From Shinisaurus crocodilurus (lineage: Eukaryota > Chordata > Lepidosauria > Squamata > Shinisauridae), in contig CM037877.1 in the NCBI GenBank assembly GCA_021292165.1, positions 213,094,716-213,158,715 of the forward strand: a stretch of 64,000 nucleotides of DNA. The letters run 5' to 3'. Made by a program: the position numbers and the translations under genes. Every line of letters starts with the position of its first letter. Position 1 is the first letter of the stretch. The notes below the pieces were generated by a model. It saw only the letters and a list, made by a program, of their open reading frames with translations. It was not told where the DNA came from and ran no database searches. Shown in pieces: positions 1 through 12,485 of this stretch.

Positions 1-2356
1 TTTAATTTTTCAATGCACATTTAGCGAAAATGACAGAAGTAAGGTTTCCAAGAACAAAGGCAAAATTAATTTGGCTTTGTTCTTAGAAATATCCATTTTC
101 ATATCTTTAATTAACGGGGTGGGGGGGATAACAAACTCCAGATGCAAATGACACCCTTGTTTGCTAACTTTCCTTAGACCTGTGTCTTCCAGTTTTGATA
201 GACATAATGCTAAGCAAGATGTGCCATTAGCCTGAGTGTGTGAGTAAAAATAATCCCTTTTAATGTATATCCAATTGAACGTAGGCACATAACCTGGCAA
301 TGTGTCAGCTGCACCTATAGGAAACCATAGTATGGGCAGTATCCAGTGCTGCAGCTCCACTCATGCAATTGACATAGCACTAGTGTAAGTGACCTCTAGT
401 GCAATGCCAATAGTGTATGCTGGCATGACAGGTATTGGCTTGTGCTAGAGGTCGCTTACGCAGGCATTGTGTCAATGGCTTAAGCAGAGTGGCAGTATTG
501 GATACCACCCTGTGTTTCCACATGTGCTATCCACATTGCCCAATCTATATTTGCACTTTACATTAACCTGAGCTAGCAAAAATAGGGGAAGGGGCTTCTA
601 GCTAATCAGATCAGGGTACATTTGCCACATCCTCAGGGTTTTTCCTCTTTGTAACATAGTCACTGTTACATACTAGAACTTATACTCCCCATGGTTTTTG
701 CCTCCCTGCTGAGAGAAATGCACATGGTACACTAGGGCCAAACTAGATGTGATGTTAAATATGTCTTTTTATTTAACATGCACTTTAAAAGAAATGCAAA
801 TAGCTGTCCATAGGAAGGTTCATAATTTTTGGTATTTCAGGAGCCAGAGTTTAACTCTTTCCCCCCCCTGCTATGGTCCTGATAAAAAATAATTCCTCTG
901 AAGCTGCTGCTATTTGCATTAGGAGGTGGGAGCTTTTCTCCCAATGTAAGCAGCTGCTTCAGAGAAGAAATTTTTTTTCAAGGGTCAAATTTCCCTCCTC
1001 TGGCTGTTGGGATCCCAACAATGATTAACCATCTCTCCACTACCACCTGTTGTTTGCATTTTAAGAGTTATCCCACATTAAATGCTAAGTTGCATTTAAT
1101 ATGTCTAGTTTGGCCCTAAGTTCTGTGCTTGGGGCAGGATGGTCAGCTCTCTGACGTTGAGCTAGAAATTGTTTTTAAGGCATATCGCCTACCCTTCTTC
1201 TGCTTTGATTGCTGATCTCTTACAATTTGCCTGTATTCTTGTACAAGAGATGTGATGGTTCAGTCCAATTTGTGTATTCAGAAATCTTTATGTGCTTTTT
1301 TGTTCCTGAATCCTGCATAAAGATAGCACATAAATACATATGCTGTGGATTTAAAGGGTTACGTAACTTGGCTTAATTTTATTACTTTGATTTTTGCTGA
1401 CTGAGCCCATTAGAAACAGAATTGTGTGAAGCCCCATCCTATCCATGATTATTCAGAGGCAAGTCCCATATTTAATAGGACTTACTTCCAGGTAAGTATG
1501 CATAGGATTTTAGCCTTAGTGTTATTGTTTGTTTATAAAGGAAAATAATTGAGGGTAGCCCACAAAATGAAGAAATAACCATAGAATCTCTTAGCACACC
1601 ATACCCACATTCCAGTGTGATGCTACCTCTGTTTACAATCCTGCATAAAAATTAAGAGAAATATGTTTCTATATAATTAAAATAGCACATGCTGCATCTG
1701 CGCACAATATACTGCTGTTATCTTTTGCACAATTTTATGAATTGATGTTTCTCATGATGAGGCCCTGCTTGCATCAAGAGATAAATAATATATTTTATAT
1801 GCCAGGATGTATGAATGTAAATTACCTATGAGTAGCTTTGTCTTAATTGACAGTAATCACTTCTGTAATGTAAGCATCTTATAAATGGGGGGTAGGGGGG
1901 TAGGTTTTGAATCTGATATGGTTATACCCATCAGACTATATGTCACCAAAAGCCTGTGTGGTAGCCAAGATGCTTTCTGGTCAGGGATCTCTGAATGATT
2001 TGTTTTGTATATCTGAGTCTAGTATTTATTGTGAGTAATGTGTTGACTTAAATTTAGAATGCAGAATATGTATTTTTTATAAGCGCAGCCATTAGTAGTT
2101 AATGTTTTAAGTGCAATACTATGCTGATCGTAGTTCTTTGCAATGGAACTTGTGCTCAGTGCCTGAATAATAAAATAAATTATGATGTCTGATAATTATT
2201 CAGTAGATACATAACTATGGATGAAAAATCGCCCCATTGCATGATCCATAGCTTACCAAAGTCCTTGTAGCCTCTGTGTCCCTATCAGCACAACTATACA
2301 CACACACCCTCCCTTTTGTCTTAACTGAACAATAGTTTCCAAGGTAACATCTGAAA
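1..2356. other. Gene-free flank
   Basis: Apart from the hairpin element at 334-510 I see no coding exon, RNA gene or recognisable transposon body. The DNA is AT-rich and unstructured. Short open frames have no family resemblance and no splice context. Confidence 0.6.
334..510. repeat. Hairpin-forming inverted repeat (MITE-like)
   Basis: Two imperfect arms of about 75 bases face each other. The left arm runs from GGGCAGTATCCAGT through GTGACCTCTAGTGC to GCCAATA near 411. The right arm from about 432 is its reverse complement, ending ATTGGATACCACCC. Similar GGGCAGTAT-type ends occur near 33183 and 50254, so this is probably a non-autonomous DNA transposon family. No clean target duplication was identified. 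Confidence 0.5.
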
Positions 2357-2640
2357 GGCCCAATCTCATCTGATCTCGGGAGCTAAGCATGGTGGGGCCT
2401 GGTTAGTATTTGGGTGGGTGACCGCCTTGGAATACCAGGCTCTGTAGGGAGGGAACACTGCTCAGTGTGATAGAGCACATGCTTTGCATGCAGAAGGTTC
2501 CAGGTTTGATCCCCGGCCTCCAGGTAGGGCTTGGAAAGAATCCTGTCTGAAACCTTGGAGAGCCGCTGCCAGTCAGTGTCGACAATACTGGGCTAGATGC
2601 ACCAATGGTCTGACTCAGTAAGGCAGCTGTCTATGTTCCT
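2357..2640 (+). repeat. SINE with 5S rRNA-like head and tRNA-like body
   Basis: The first 95 bases follow the 5S rRNA gene (CTCATCTGATCTCGG, AGCTAAGCA, GCCTGGTTAGTA, GACCGCC..GGAATACCAGG), including its internal pol III promoter region. From about 2460 a tRNA-like unit follows, with an A-box-like ATAGAGCAC and a B-box-like GGTTCCAGGTTTGATCCCC, then a body ending GGTCTGACTCAGTAAGGCAGCTG. This is the arrangement known for squamate 5S-Sauria/Sauria SINEs. The copy is diverged, so it is not a working 5S gene. Confidence 0.8.
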
Positions 2641-2819
2641 AAGCAGTAGGATAATGAGCATAGCTCACAAAGCCTGGCATCATCCTGGGGTTCTTGATTC
2701 ACTCTTCCTCCTTAGCTCTTCTTAGTGCAGGAGTACAGAATTCTCCTCCCTTTGTCAGGCAAGGGAGTAATTATCACCCAGTAGTTGATTTCAGTCTGAT
2801 TGTCTAGTGCAGGGGTAGG

Positions 2820-3329
2820 CAATACGGTGCCCACAGACAACAATGCACCCCTGGACACCTTTTTGGCACCTGCCAAGTTGCCCTAGCCCTTCCACCTTTC
2901 TTTTAATTAACACATTTCATTACCAACAGCTGGGATTGCTGTGGAATAGGTTTCTGTTGGTGCTAAACACTGTGGGTTCAAAGGAGTCATGCCTTGGACT
3001 GAAAGCATAATTCGTTCCGGAAATGTGCTTGTAATCCAAAACACTTATCAAAATGAAATTCCCCCAAAAAAATTTGTACAGAGATTTTTAATTTAAGCCG
3101 TCCTACAGTACTTGTCTTGCAAAACGCTCTCAAACCAAGTTACTTGCAATCCAAGGTATTACTGTAGTGTGTTGGGGCTCTGACCCCACCTCTGCCTTGT
3201 ACTCAATCTTTTGGGCAAGCTACTTGTCCTTTGTCACACCTCCCATGGCAGGCATTTTGTGATGGTGCCCACAACAGTTTCTCTAAAGGCCAAATGTGCC
3301 CACAGCGAAAAAATGGTTAGCTATCCCTG
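2820..3329. mobile_element. Old hAT-like element, interrupted
   Basis: The ends CAGGGGTAGGCAA and TTAGCTATCCCTG form a degenerate terminal inverted repeat starting CAG and ending CTG. The flanking octamers GTCTAGTG and GTCCAGCT match at five of eight positions, consistent with a decayed 8-base target duplication of hAT type. A Tigger-like element sits inside it. No transposase is visible. Confidence 0.5.
2985..3164. mobile_element. Tigger-like (Tc1/mariner) MITE
   Basis: The inner sequence (CATGCCTTGG, CATAATTCGTTCCGGAAA, GTTACTTGCAATCCAAGG, TATTACTG) matches the copies at 48594 and 53474. The right end ATTACTG is followed by TA, as expected for TA-targeting elements. The left end has lost its CAG. 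It lies inside the older hAT-like element at 2820-3329. Confidence 0.6.
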
Positions 3330-3552
3330 GTCCAGCTCCTATCAAGTGTTATGAGTGATGCTTTTTATGATTTAATCATCCCTCCGGATATGGCAGAATA
3401 TAAAATAGCCATAAGTAAGGGAAGAAAGCATCCAACCAGGCCTGAAAAGTTGCTATGCTTTATGGAAAAGTGAAGGCGAATGAACTGGAGTAACCTTTGG
3501 TACTGAGAGAAAAAGAGCTGTAATGAATGGCGTGAGTGTATGATGTGAGTTT

Positions 3553-6426
3553 CATAGAATCATAGAAAAGTAGAGTTGGAAGGGGCCTACAAGGCCATCG
3601 AGTCCAACCCCCTGCTCGATGCAGGAATCCAGGTCAAAGCATCTCTGACAGATGTCTGTCCAGCCGCACCTTGAATGCCTCCAGACTGGGAGAGCCCACC
3701 ACCTCCCTAGGTAGTTGATTCCATTGTCTTATTGCTCTGACAGTCAGGAAATTTTTCCTGATGTTTAGGTGGAATCTAGGTTCCTGTAACTTGAGCCCAT
3801 TATTCCGTGTCCTGCAAACTGGGATGAACGAGAAGAGATCTTTGCCCTCCTCTGTGTGACATCCCTTCAAATACTGGAAGAGTGCGATCATATCTCCCCT
3901 CAGTCTCCTCTTCTGAAGGCTAAACATGCCCAGTTCTTTCAGTCTCTCCTCATAGGGCCTTGTTTCCAGTCCCTTTATCATCCTTGTTGCCCTCCTCTGA
4001 ACCCTCTCCAGTTTGTCTATGTCCTTCTTAAAGTGAGGTGCCCAGAACTGGACGCAGTACTCAAGATGAGGCCTAACCAGTGCCGAGTAAAGGGGAATTA
4101 TCACTTCCCGCGATTTGGAAGCTATACTTCTATTAATACAGCCCAAAATTGCATTTGCCTTCTTTGCAGCCACGTCGCATTGCTGGCTCATATTCAGTTT
4201 GTGATCTACCACAATTCCAAGATCCTTCTCACTTGTAGTATTGTTGAGCCAAGTGTCCCCCATTCTGTAACTCTGCATTTGGTTTCCTCTCCCTAGGTGC
4301 AGCACTTGGCATTTATCCCTGTTAAATTTCATTCTGTTGTTTTCGGCCCAGCGCTCCAGCCTATCGAGGTCACTTTGAATTTTGTTTCTGTCTTCCAGAG
4401 TATTAGCTGTTCCACCCAACTTTGTGTCATCTGCAAATTTGATAAGCATTCCCTGTACCTCCTCATCCAAGTCATTAATAAAAATGTTGAAGAGCACCGG
4501 GCCCAGGACCGAGCCCTGTGGTACCCCGCTCGTTACCTCTCCCCAGTTTGAGAAGGAACCATTGATAAGCACTCTTTGAGTCCGATTCTTTAGCCAATTG
4601 TGGATCCACCTGATAGTTGTTCCATCTAGCCCACTCTTAGCTAGCTTACTAATCAGGATATCATGAGGCACTTTGTCGAAAGCTTTGCTGAAGTCCAGGT
4701 ATATAATGTCCACAGCATTCCCACAGTCCACAAGGGAGGTTACCCGATCAAAAAATGAGATCAGATTAGTCTGACAGGATTTGTTCTTGACAAATCCATG
4801 CTGGCTTCTAGTAATCACTGCATTGTTTTCAAGGTGCTTGCAGACTGACTTCTTTATAATCTGCTCAAAAATCTTCCCGGGGATTGATGTCAGACTGACT
4901 GGCCTATAGTTCCCAGGTTCCTCCTTCTTGCCCTTTTTGAAGATGGGAACAACATTTGCCCTCCTCCAGTCGTCTGGCACTTCACCTGTCCTCCATGATT
5001 TCTCAAAGATAATAGACAGTGGTTCTGAGAGTTCTTCTGCCAGTTCCTTTATTACTCTAGGATGCAGCTCATCAGGCCCTGGAGATTTAAACTCGTTCAG
5101 AGTAATCAGGTGCTCCTTGACCATTTGCCTATCAATCTCAAGCTGCAATTCTGCCCCTTCAGTCTGCACTTCAGGTTTGCCAGGGGGGTCATAGACCCTC
5201 TTTTGGGAGAAGACCGAGCCGAAGTAGGAATTGAACACTTCTGCCTTTTCTTTGTCTTCTGTTATCAATTTGCCATCCTCATTGCGTAGTTGAACCACCA
5301 GTTCTTTCTTCTGTCTTTTACTGTGCATGTATCTGAAGAAAGCTTTTTTGTTGCTTTTAGCATTCCTCGCTAACCTTAGCTCATTCTCAGCTTTAGCCTT
5401 CCTGACACTATTCCTGCAGTTCTGTGCTACCTGCCTGTACTCTTCCCCTGTAGCCTGTCCTTCCTTCCACTTCCTATACGTGTCCTTTTTTGTTTTCAGG
5501 TCATCTTTGAGTTTATTGTGAAGCCACATTGGCTTCTTCTGTTGCCCTCTGCCTTTTTTCCTTTTGGGAATTGTTTGCAATTGTGCCTTTAAAATTTCCT
5601 TTTTTAAAAACTCCCACCCCTCCTGGGCTCCCTTTCTCGTGAGAGTCACTTGCCATGGGATCTTACTAATCATTGTTCTGAGTTTGTTAAAATTGGCTTT
5701 CCTAAAATCCAGGGTACGTGTTTGGCTACACTCAGCTTTTGCTTCTGTTAGAATCAAGAACTCAAGTATAACATGGTCACTTTCCCCCAGAGTTCCCGAA
5801 ACTGCCACTTTATCCACTAACTCGTCTCTGTTGGTTAGAATCAGGTCAAGGATAGCCGATCCTCTAGTTCCTTCCTCCACTTTCTGTAGGAGGAAGTTAT
5901 CAGCAGCACAGCTCAGGAATTTCTTGGAGGGGCCATGTTTGGCTGAATAAGTCTCCCAACAGATATCAGGGAAATTGAAGTCTCCCATTACTACCACATC
6001 GTGCCTCCTTGAAACACTGGCAATTTGCTTTTCAAAAGTTCCATCCTCGTCTTCTCCTTGATTGGGTGGTCGGTAGTAGACTCCAACCACCATGTTCGCT
6101 TTATTCATTGCCCCCTTTATTTTAACCCAGATGCTCTCAATGGGGCTGCCAAGCTCCTCTTCCTGTATCTCTGTGCAGAGATACGTATTTTTAACATACA
6201 GTGCAACTCCACCTCCCTTTCTGTTGCTTCTGTTCCTTTTGAACAAGTTATACCCTTCAAAGGCTGTATTCCAGTCATGGGAGTCATCCCACCAGGTTTC
6301 AGTTATCCCTATCAAGTCGTACTTGCCCTCATGTATCAAGAGTTCAAGTTCGTCTTGTTTATTGCCCATACTCTGGGCAATAAACAAGTTTGGGTGACTA
6401 GAGGTGAGTTTGGGTGACTAGAGGTG
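3553..6426 (-). mobile_element. CR1 LINE, 5'-truncated, minus strand
   Basis: The 3' end lies at the left, with the CR1 terminal motif TCATAGAATCATAGAA followed by GTTGGAAGGGGCC and GAGTCCAACCCCCTG. The body carries one uninterrupted ORF2. The 5' side stops near the beginning of the endonuclease domain, so ORF1 and the 5' UTR are missing. Just outside the ORF start, a unit of about 20 bases (TTTGGGTGACTAGAGGT with two or three spacer bases) is tandemly doubled. CR1 elements usually leave no target duplication and none is seen. Confidence 0.9.
3634..6387 (-). CDS. CR1 ORF2 polyprotein (endonuclease plus reverse transcriptase)
   Basis: This open frame of about 917 codons encodes the replication protein of a CR1 LINE. 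The N-terminal part is an AP-type endonuclease: ITETWW near residues 28-33, GDFNFPD near 135-141, SDH near 203-205. The reverse transcriptase follows, with SPGPDELHP near 435, YLDFSKAFD near 563-571, GVPQGSVLGP near 621-630 and the catalytic FADD near 651-654. A conserved C-terminal region ends in LDRHLSEML. No stop or frameshift breaks it, which points to a young insertion. The start is not real: the frame begins at a TTG and the natural N-terminus has been cut off. It is not a host gene. Without ORF1 and the 5' UTR it is unlikely to move by itself, although the enzyme domains look complete. Confidence 0.9.
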   Translation of the reverse strand: MFIAQSMGNKQDELELLIHEGKYDLIGITETWWDDSHDWNTAFEGYNLFKRNRSNRKGGGVALYVKNTYLCTEIQEEELGSPIESIWVKIKGAMNKANMVVGVYYRPPNQGEDEDGTFEKQIASVSRRHDVVVMGDFNFPDICWETYSAKHGPSKKFLSCAADNFLLQKVEEGTRGSAILDLILTNRDELVDKVAVSGTLGESDHVILEFLILTEAKAECSQTRTLDFRKANFNKLRTMISKIPWQVTLTRKGAQEGWEFLKKEILKAQLQTIPKRKKGRGQQKKPMWLHNKLKDDLKTKKDTYRKWKEGQATGEEYRQVAQNCRNSVRKAKAENELRLARNAKSNKKAFFRYMHSKRQKKELVVQLRNEDGKLITEDKEKAEVFNSYFGSVFSQKRVYDPPGKPEVQTEGAELQLEIDRQMVKEHLITLNEFKSPGPDELHPRVIKELAEELSEPLSIIFEKSWRTGEVPDDWRRANVVPIFKKGKKEEPGNYRPVSLTSIPGKIFEQIIKKSVCKHLENNAVITRSQHGFVKNKSCQTNLISFFDRVTSLVDCGNAVDIIYLDFSKAFDKVPHDILISKLAKSGLDGTTIRWIHNWLKNRTQRVLINGSFSNWGEVTSGVPQGSVLGPVLFNIFINDLDEEVQGMLIKFADDTKLGGTANTLEDRNKIQSDLDRLERWAENNRMKFNRDKCQVLHLGRGNQMQSYRMGDTWLNNTTSEKDLGIVVDHKLNMSQQCDVAAKKANAILGCINRSIASKSREVIIPLYSALVRPHLEYCVQFWAPHFKKDIDKLERVQRRATRMIKGLETRPYEERLKELGMFSLQKRRLRGDMIALFQYLKGCHTEEGKDLFSFIPVCRTRNNGLKLQEPRFHLNIRKNFLTVRAIRQWNQLPREVVGSPSLEAFKVRLDRHLSEML

Positions 6427-9400
6427 ATAAAGATAAGAATTCAAAGTGACTGTCTATCAGGAGGTCCCTGTCTTGATGGGATTACGCGATGTGCACAGAA
6501 GAAGACTCCAGGCTTTGTAAATAATTGAAGAGGTGATGGGATTCATAGGATGTTGGGAAAGAGGAAATAAACAGAATAAAATACATCAAGAAATAATTGA
6601 AGAAATATTTAGTCAACAAGAAATGCCTTAACTAAAAGGCAAAACACAATAGGACAATGAGGAATTCGGTAAGGACACGTAGTGTAGGCAGCTTTACTGA
6701 TTCATCTGAGCAGCCCCTCATTCTTCCATAAGAGAAACAGGAGAATCAAGAGTACAGTATAAGAATGCTTGCTACCAATATGGAAGCCAGCTCTCTCTTG
6801 AAGCTCACCCTTGCCAGCAACAGGATGCCACACCGAAGAGCAGCCTTGCAGCGATGGAGATAGGAATAGCTCATAGGTTTTGCTTTCTTTTCTGCTTTGT
6901 TAGGATGGGGCTTGGGGTGTCCCCCACCCCACCACATGCTTTACTGCTCTCCATAGGCACAGGGATTTTCCTTTCTTTTAGCTGTAGAAAGTGTGAATGT
7001 GAGTGAGTGTATAGCTCAGTGTTCTCCAACCTTGGGTCCCCAGATGGCTGGGGCATGCTGGGAGTTGTAGGCCAAAAACATCTGGGGACCCAAGGTTGGA
7101 GAACTCTGGTATAGCTGCTGCCTTGCTACTTAACTTTAACTGAAATATAAAAATTGTTAGTAAGGAATCTGTATCTGTTCTATCATGTAATAAAAGTATT
7201 CTTGTATGTCTAAGTGTGTCTGTCTGTTTTAGTATAGTGGTAAGTAGGGAACCTACACTCACAAGCAATGCACATTAGACTTCAGCAAAAGATTCTAGCA
7301 CCTCTCGGGGTAGCGCGTGGGGTTGGTGCAACTGGTGACTAGGGGTGCCAACTTTGACTCTATCCAATTGTAACACAAGCCAGATCAAAGTGGGCCTACT
7401 CATTTGTGTCAGAGCAGTGTGCTTTGACTCTTCGAGCGTGCTCTTGAACACCCTTTCGCAGCATCCCCAGTAGCACATACCATTTCTCACTAGTATTATA
7501 TGTGTGAGTTGAATGCAGCTTGGCTTACCTATATGCCTTCAGCTTGAGCTATTTTAATGCCACAGTGACTAGCAGTGCAATCCAGATTTGAGATTATAAC
7601 AGAAACATTCAATTCCGTCTTCTGACAAATCACTGTTGGCTATGAAGGCAATCACACAAGATATTGCTACTGAAATGAATAGAACTGTGTGTGAGAGTTA
7701 GATATTGCCATCTCATGAAGCCAGAGACCAGTTTGCTCTGTGGCAATATCTTCAGTTCCATGACATTATGCCATGTTGCTTGCTGATAGCACACCAAATA
7801 TGTCTCAAGTATAGTAGTTCCCTACAGGACATGAGAAAGGAGAGAGAAGACTTTGGAGCAGTGGTATGGGGGATTCAGGGGAACAGCAAACAAGCACCTG
7901 AGGACGGAGGAGTCAGTGGAAAACAATCATAAATGGTCCAAACTTGGTGAGCAGTCATGACTTCCACAGTTGCTTTGCTCATATTGGTCTAGCATCTGGA
8001 TGTGGCTGTCTTCTCTGTTTATTGCCCCAAACACTAGAGATGGGAACAATGTTTTCAGATGCAATATGGCTGAACTTCCATTACTTTTCATTGACCAATT
8101 ATTGCACTGTTTTATATTTTAGTAACTAGCACATGCATTTTGTCCTTTGATGCTTTTGTTAATAAGAGCATAGACATGTTTTACTTGTTAATTACTTCCC
8201 CAGTGAAATATGTATGGCTCAGTTCATACACTGAAAAGGGGCTGTGCGTGCATACATGGGTAAAATATACTGCAAATGATAGGTTCAGGGGGAAATTTGC
8301 AAACTGCACATTCCCTTTCAAAGTAATTCTGTAGTTGAAAGAATGTTCTGCACTGGAAAGAATGTAGATTTCCAGGTTTGATGGTATGTTTATTTGCAAT
8401 CTTATCTCCCTAGGTATTTGCTCAAATGCTTAGAATTACTTGAGTATAATACAGCATTACGTTAATGTACGTTTGTTTCACTCCTAAGCTACTTTCCATC
8501 TTTGTTTACCAAACTGAACCTTATATAAGCAGTGCTTTATTGTGCAACACATATTTAAAAAAGGAATTAAATTACATTCCCTGGCCATGTTAAATCCAAA
8601 TGGAGAACACTGGTTAATTCAAATAATCACATTGGATTGGCTACTCCAAATGGATCCAACCCCTGTTCTCTCTTCTCTCTACCGGCATCCTTCAGGTTCT
8701 TGCTTCTGCTCTCCCAATGGCGATTTCTACACTGCCTTTCAGCCCCCAAGAGAGCTTTCAAGGCAGCTTCCAGACTGCAACACAAAAATACATTCATATG
8801 AGATAAAAACAAACACAACACTTCAATAAGACCATTAAGACTGCAAGAAAGGAATAAAACAAATTAGTCCATTTAAACATACATTCCTGTTTCTGATTGC
8901 TAGCTCATTCACATGCTGCATCAGATCAGACCTGGCCACTGGTTAATTATTTTATCTTAACCTCATTTTTCAGCTAAGCCTTGGCTCCCCAATTGGCTCA
9001 CTAAAATTCAAGAGAAAGAACAATCAAGGGGTAATGCATCCAGCACAAGAAAGCCAATGGCAGGACTATCCTGTAATCTTTCCAGCCTGATAATTGCGCT
9101 TCATTGCTGACAATCACAACTGACGTCACCCTCTGACACCTGCACCCACAACCAACCCCAAGGGTCTCATTGTGGGTGCTGCTGGTCACCTGGCACCACA
9201 AATCCCTACAGTAAAAGTCTTGTCTTGGTTTCTTACAGGCCATCATTTCCCACTGGTGTTCCTGCCTATCTACAACAGGTGATACACCACTTGGGAGAGC
9301 CTGTTGGTGAGGAACAGCAAGCCAATGATGTACACCCTGTGTATTAAGTTAGAGTAGCTGATCATGTAAACTTCATATGGACCAGCTGAGCTAGCCAGCT

Positions 9401-11644
9401 CACCATATTTGACTTGCTTTCAGAGCAACAGACCACTCAACCAAGCTGTTGGAAAGCTTCCATTCATTTCCAGTAAAGAACTGGCACAAAACATGGAAAA
9501 CAAACCATTTCAATGTCACCTTGGACTAGAATTATTTCTCCTTCATTTCACATAAAGGCTGGCCAGACAAGTCCATGTTGGGAGTTAAGGGATGAGTTAA
9601 TAATTTATCATTAACCTTCCAATTGCCTAACCTGAAGACAAAGTCTTTCTGTTATTTGTTTTTGCTAGTTTCTCAGCTGTTTTGTATATATAGATTTATC
9701 ATTTGTGCTGCGTATCATTATAACGTTTGGGGACTTGCCTCATTATAAATAGAAAAAACGATTTCCCCCCTTGCTGTTGGGAACAGAATCACACTAGGTC
9801 TTGGCACCTGCAAGCCTACAGGTAAGCTGCCCACATTTTAATTTCTTCCTCATTTCACTTCAAACTGGAAACTTCCTAAAAAAAATGAGTAAGCTGAAAG
9901 GAAGAGTCAAGAGGGTCAGACCTCTTGAACACACTTGAGGGTTATTTAAGACCACAGTAACAGAAAATCGGCAAAATATGCACTGCAGATCAGGAAAGAT
10001 ACTTCCAAGAGCAAGCGTGGCTAACAAGCATACTCAAAGAAGCTACGAGAGGTAAAGAAGGCTTCCTCAGAAAATGAAAGTTCTCATTGCCCAAATAAGA
10101 ACACAGCTTCGGCAAAAGAAATGCAAGCAGACAATACAGGATGCATAAAAGAATTTGAGGAGCTTGTTGCTTAAAAAATTTAAGAGCAACAATTCTAAAA
10201 TATATGTATCAGAAGCAGGTAGGTGTGGATGCAACCAATGAATCTGATAGCTCATAGGTGTAACAGCAGCTAAAACAGATTTATTTTTTTTAAAGGTTGA
10301 GCATATTGACTGGGTACACTCCCGTCCTGTCAAGTTTCTCTGATTACCTGGTTTCAGGTGGAGGAAGTGGCTGCCCTGTCTTACCCTGCCTACCATCCTT
10401 CTGGCTGCCCTTGTGAAGGCCTCCGAGTGCTTCCTTTGCTGCTGCAATGGTGCTTCTTTGTCACACTGGGCTCCATATATGGGTTCTGCTATTGCTGTCG
10501 TTGTCAACTGAAATTGAAGGTGAGTACAGAGGGCTCTGGCTGCCTATCATTGTTTAGTTTCTAAACTGAGGGGTGCCGGGGCACCGTCTTGCCTGGAAGA
10601 TGCACCATCTGGCACCCTAGTTATTATTTCAGGGCTTACAGCTTACTCTGCAGTATGGGAAAGGCACTCTGCATGCTCACAGGCACTGCTGGTTTTAATA
10701 TTGGTTCATAAGTTCACTGGTGAAGTTTTGGCATTAAAATCAGGCTCCTGGCGATGATCGGACACCTACAAACACTGTACTGTGCTTTGGGAGGAGCCCA
10801 GATGATCTCTCCTAGCCTTGCTGTGCATCATCTCTGCCTCCTTGCTACTTTATGTTGTATCCTCCTCAAGACTGTGAGAGCAGCCTTATAGCCAGTGTCC
10901 CTTGTTAGGTGGGGCAGTCACATTTCTCAGTGGGGCATTTTGGGGAGGGGGGAAGGCACATAGTGCCAGCCAGTCCCTCCCTCCCAGGATGTGAGATCCA
11001 GGCAAGAGAAAGGGGAAGGCAGTGACCTTCCCCCTCACTCCTCCTCTATGCAGAGAATGTTAACTCATACCCTCCAACAGTACACATTTGAAATAGGGAC
11101 ACACATGTGAATTTGTATGAGGTATGGTTAAGCAACATGAAGGTGTGATCAAGAGGGTGTGGCCAGGCAACATGAGGGTGTGGCCAAGGGTACAGCCACC
11201 CACCCCAGGATGCTCAAACCATTTAAAGGCTCTGACCACTCTGAAGCCACCATCATCCAGACCCATGATGGTGATTGCTGTTGTTTTCATTATTATTGTA
11301 CCATCAATGTGCATGGTGCTTTACCGAGTATAAGAGAACAGTTCCCTGCCCCAAAGAGCTTACAATCTAAAATGTAATATAGAGGCGACAACAAATGGTA
11401 GGAAGGGGTAAACCGGGGAGGAATATGCCATTATTTCAGTCAGACATAACTTTCAGCCTACTTTCCCACATTGTGCAGGAAACTCCTTGTTTTACAGATC
11501 TCTCTCCCACTTTAAAAATGGATCCCTCCATGGTGGCTTTGCTCTCATTAGTAGTTTGCCAAAGAAATAATAATATGCAACATTTAGATATCTCTGAGTG
11601 TACAAAGTGGTTCACAGGCCCACCCTGCAAGCTCCTATTTTCTA
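6427..11644. other. Gene-free stretch
   Basis: No coding exon with family resemblance or paired splice sites is visible, apart from the palindromic element at 7017-7108. The segment around 8630-8880 has the look of a LINE or SINE tail. Around 10356-10440 a short frame is hydrophobic, but I rejected it as an exon. Confidence 0.5.
7017..7108. mobile_element. Palindromic hAT-type MITE, internally deleted
   Basis: The element starts CAGTGTTCTCCAACC and ends GGTTGGAGAACTCTG and is flanked by a perfect 8-base duplication, GTATAGCT (7009-7016 and 7109-7116). It is 92 bases long, against about 135 for the three sister copies, because most of one arm is gone. Confidence 0.85.
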
Positions 11645-12485
11645 GGGCTGTGCACGTACCGTAATCGTGGTTTGAACCCGAATCGGAATTGGATCAGCCC
11701 GATCCAGGTTACGGCTTGATTACGGTCGAATCGGATTGACCCTGACCCAGATCGGATGGAATCGGCTATCATTGGTTATGTTTGATTACATTTGATTATG
11801 TCCTGATCTGGGTGAGCAGCCAGGAAGCTTCTTTCCACACCCACACCCCTTTCTGACTGGAGGAGGGCTAAGGGCATGGTTTGTTTTTATTTCTCTGACC
11901 ATGTGCGTTTTGGATCAGTTTGCTGGGGAGGGGATCGAGTTTATTCTTGGCTCCTGCTTGCCTGCTGCTAGTTGCCGCTTGCCTCCTGGCATTGGAGAGA
12001 GAGAAGGGTAGGGTGTGGGTGTCTCTTTTTGGATTTCTTGTTTTATTTCATTTAGGAGTAGCTTCATTCTGAATACAAACAAATCCATTTACTTTTCTTC
12101 TCACCCCAGTTTGGGGAAGGGGGCTGAAGGAGCATTTGTTTGCTGCCTTGGGCTCTGCTTTAAAATGTCCTAAGTTTTTAAAAATCTTTTTTTAGGATTT
12201 AGTTTAGGGCAATTAAAGTGCTTTTTGTTCATACAGTTTGTGGCGGTGAGGGAGTGTTTGCCTCTGAACTGTTGGGGATTGTGTGGTGGTGGGGCTTCCA
12301 GTTTTTTCAGATATTTTAAATTATTAGGATCAGTATTTGGATCTCATTTCAGGTCACTCTAGTCTAGTCCCATTTTCAAATCCCAACACAAGCCAGACTC
12401 CTTCCTGGGTTCTCCTGAGACCACTTTTGGGGATTGTGGGGGGAGGGGGGGTTGCTTCCAGTTTTTTCAGAAATCATTTTAAATT

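Noticed and set aside
2357..2450. A 5S rRNA gene
   Set aside because: The sequence is diverged from 5S and is continued by a tRNA-like unit and SINE body, so it is a SINE head.
3856..6417. Plus-strand frames of 60-146 codons across the CR1
   Set aside because: They are shadows of the minus-strand ORF2.
10356..10507. Hydrophobic frame (WRKWLPCLTLPTILLAAL) after a TTTCAG, resembling a signal-peptide exon for the CCP gene
   Set aside because: No ATG in frame, a stop follows at about 10509, no donor gives the class needed to join a CCP exon, and it lies 9 kb upstream of A1'. Other frames and the opposite strand read equally long.
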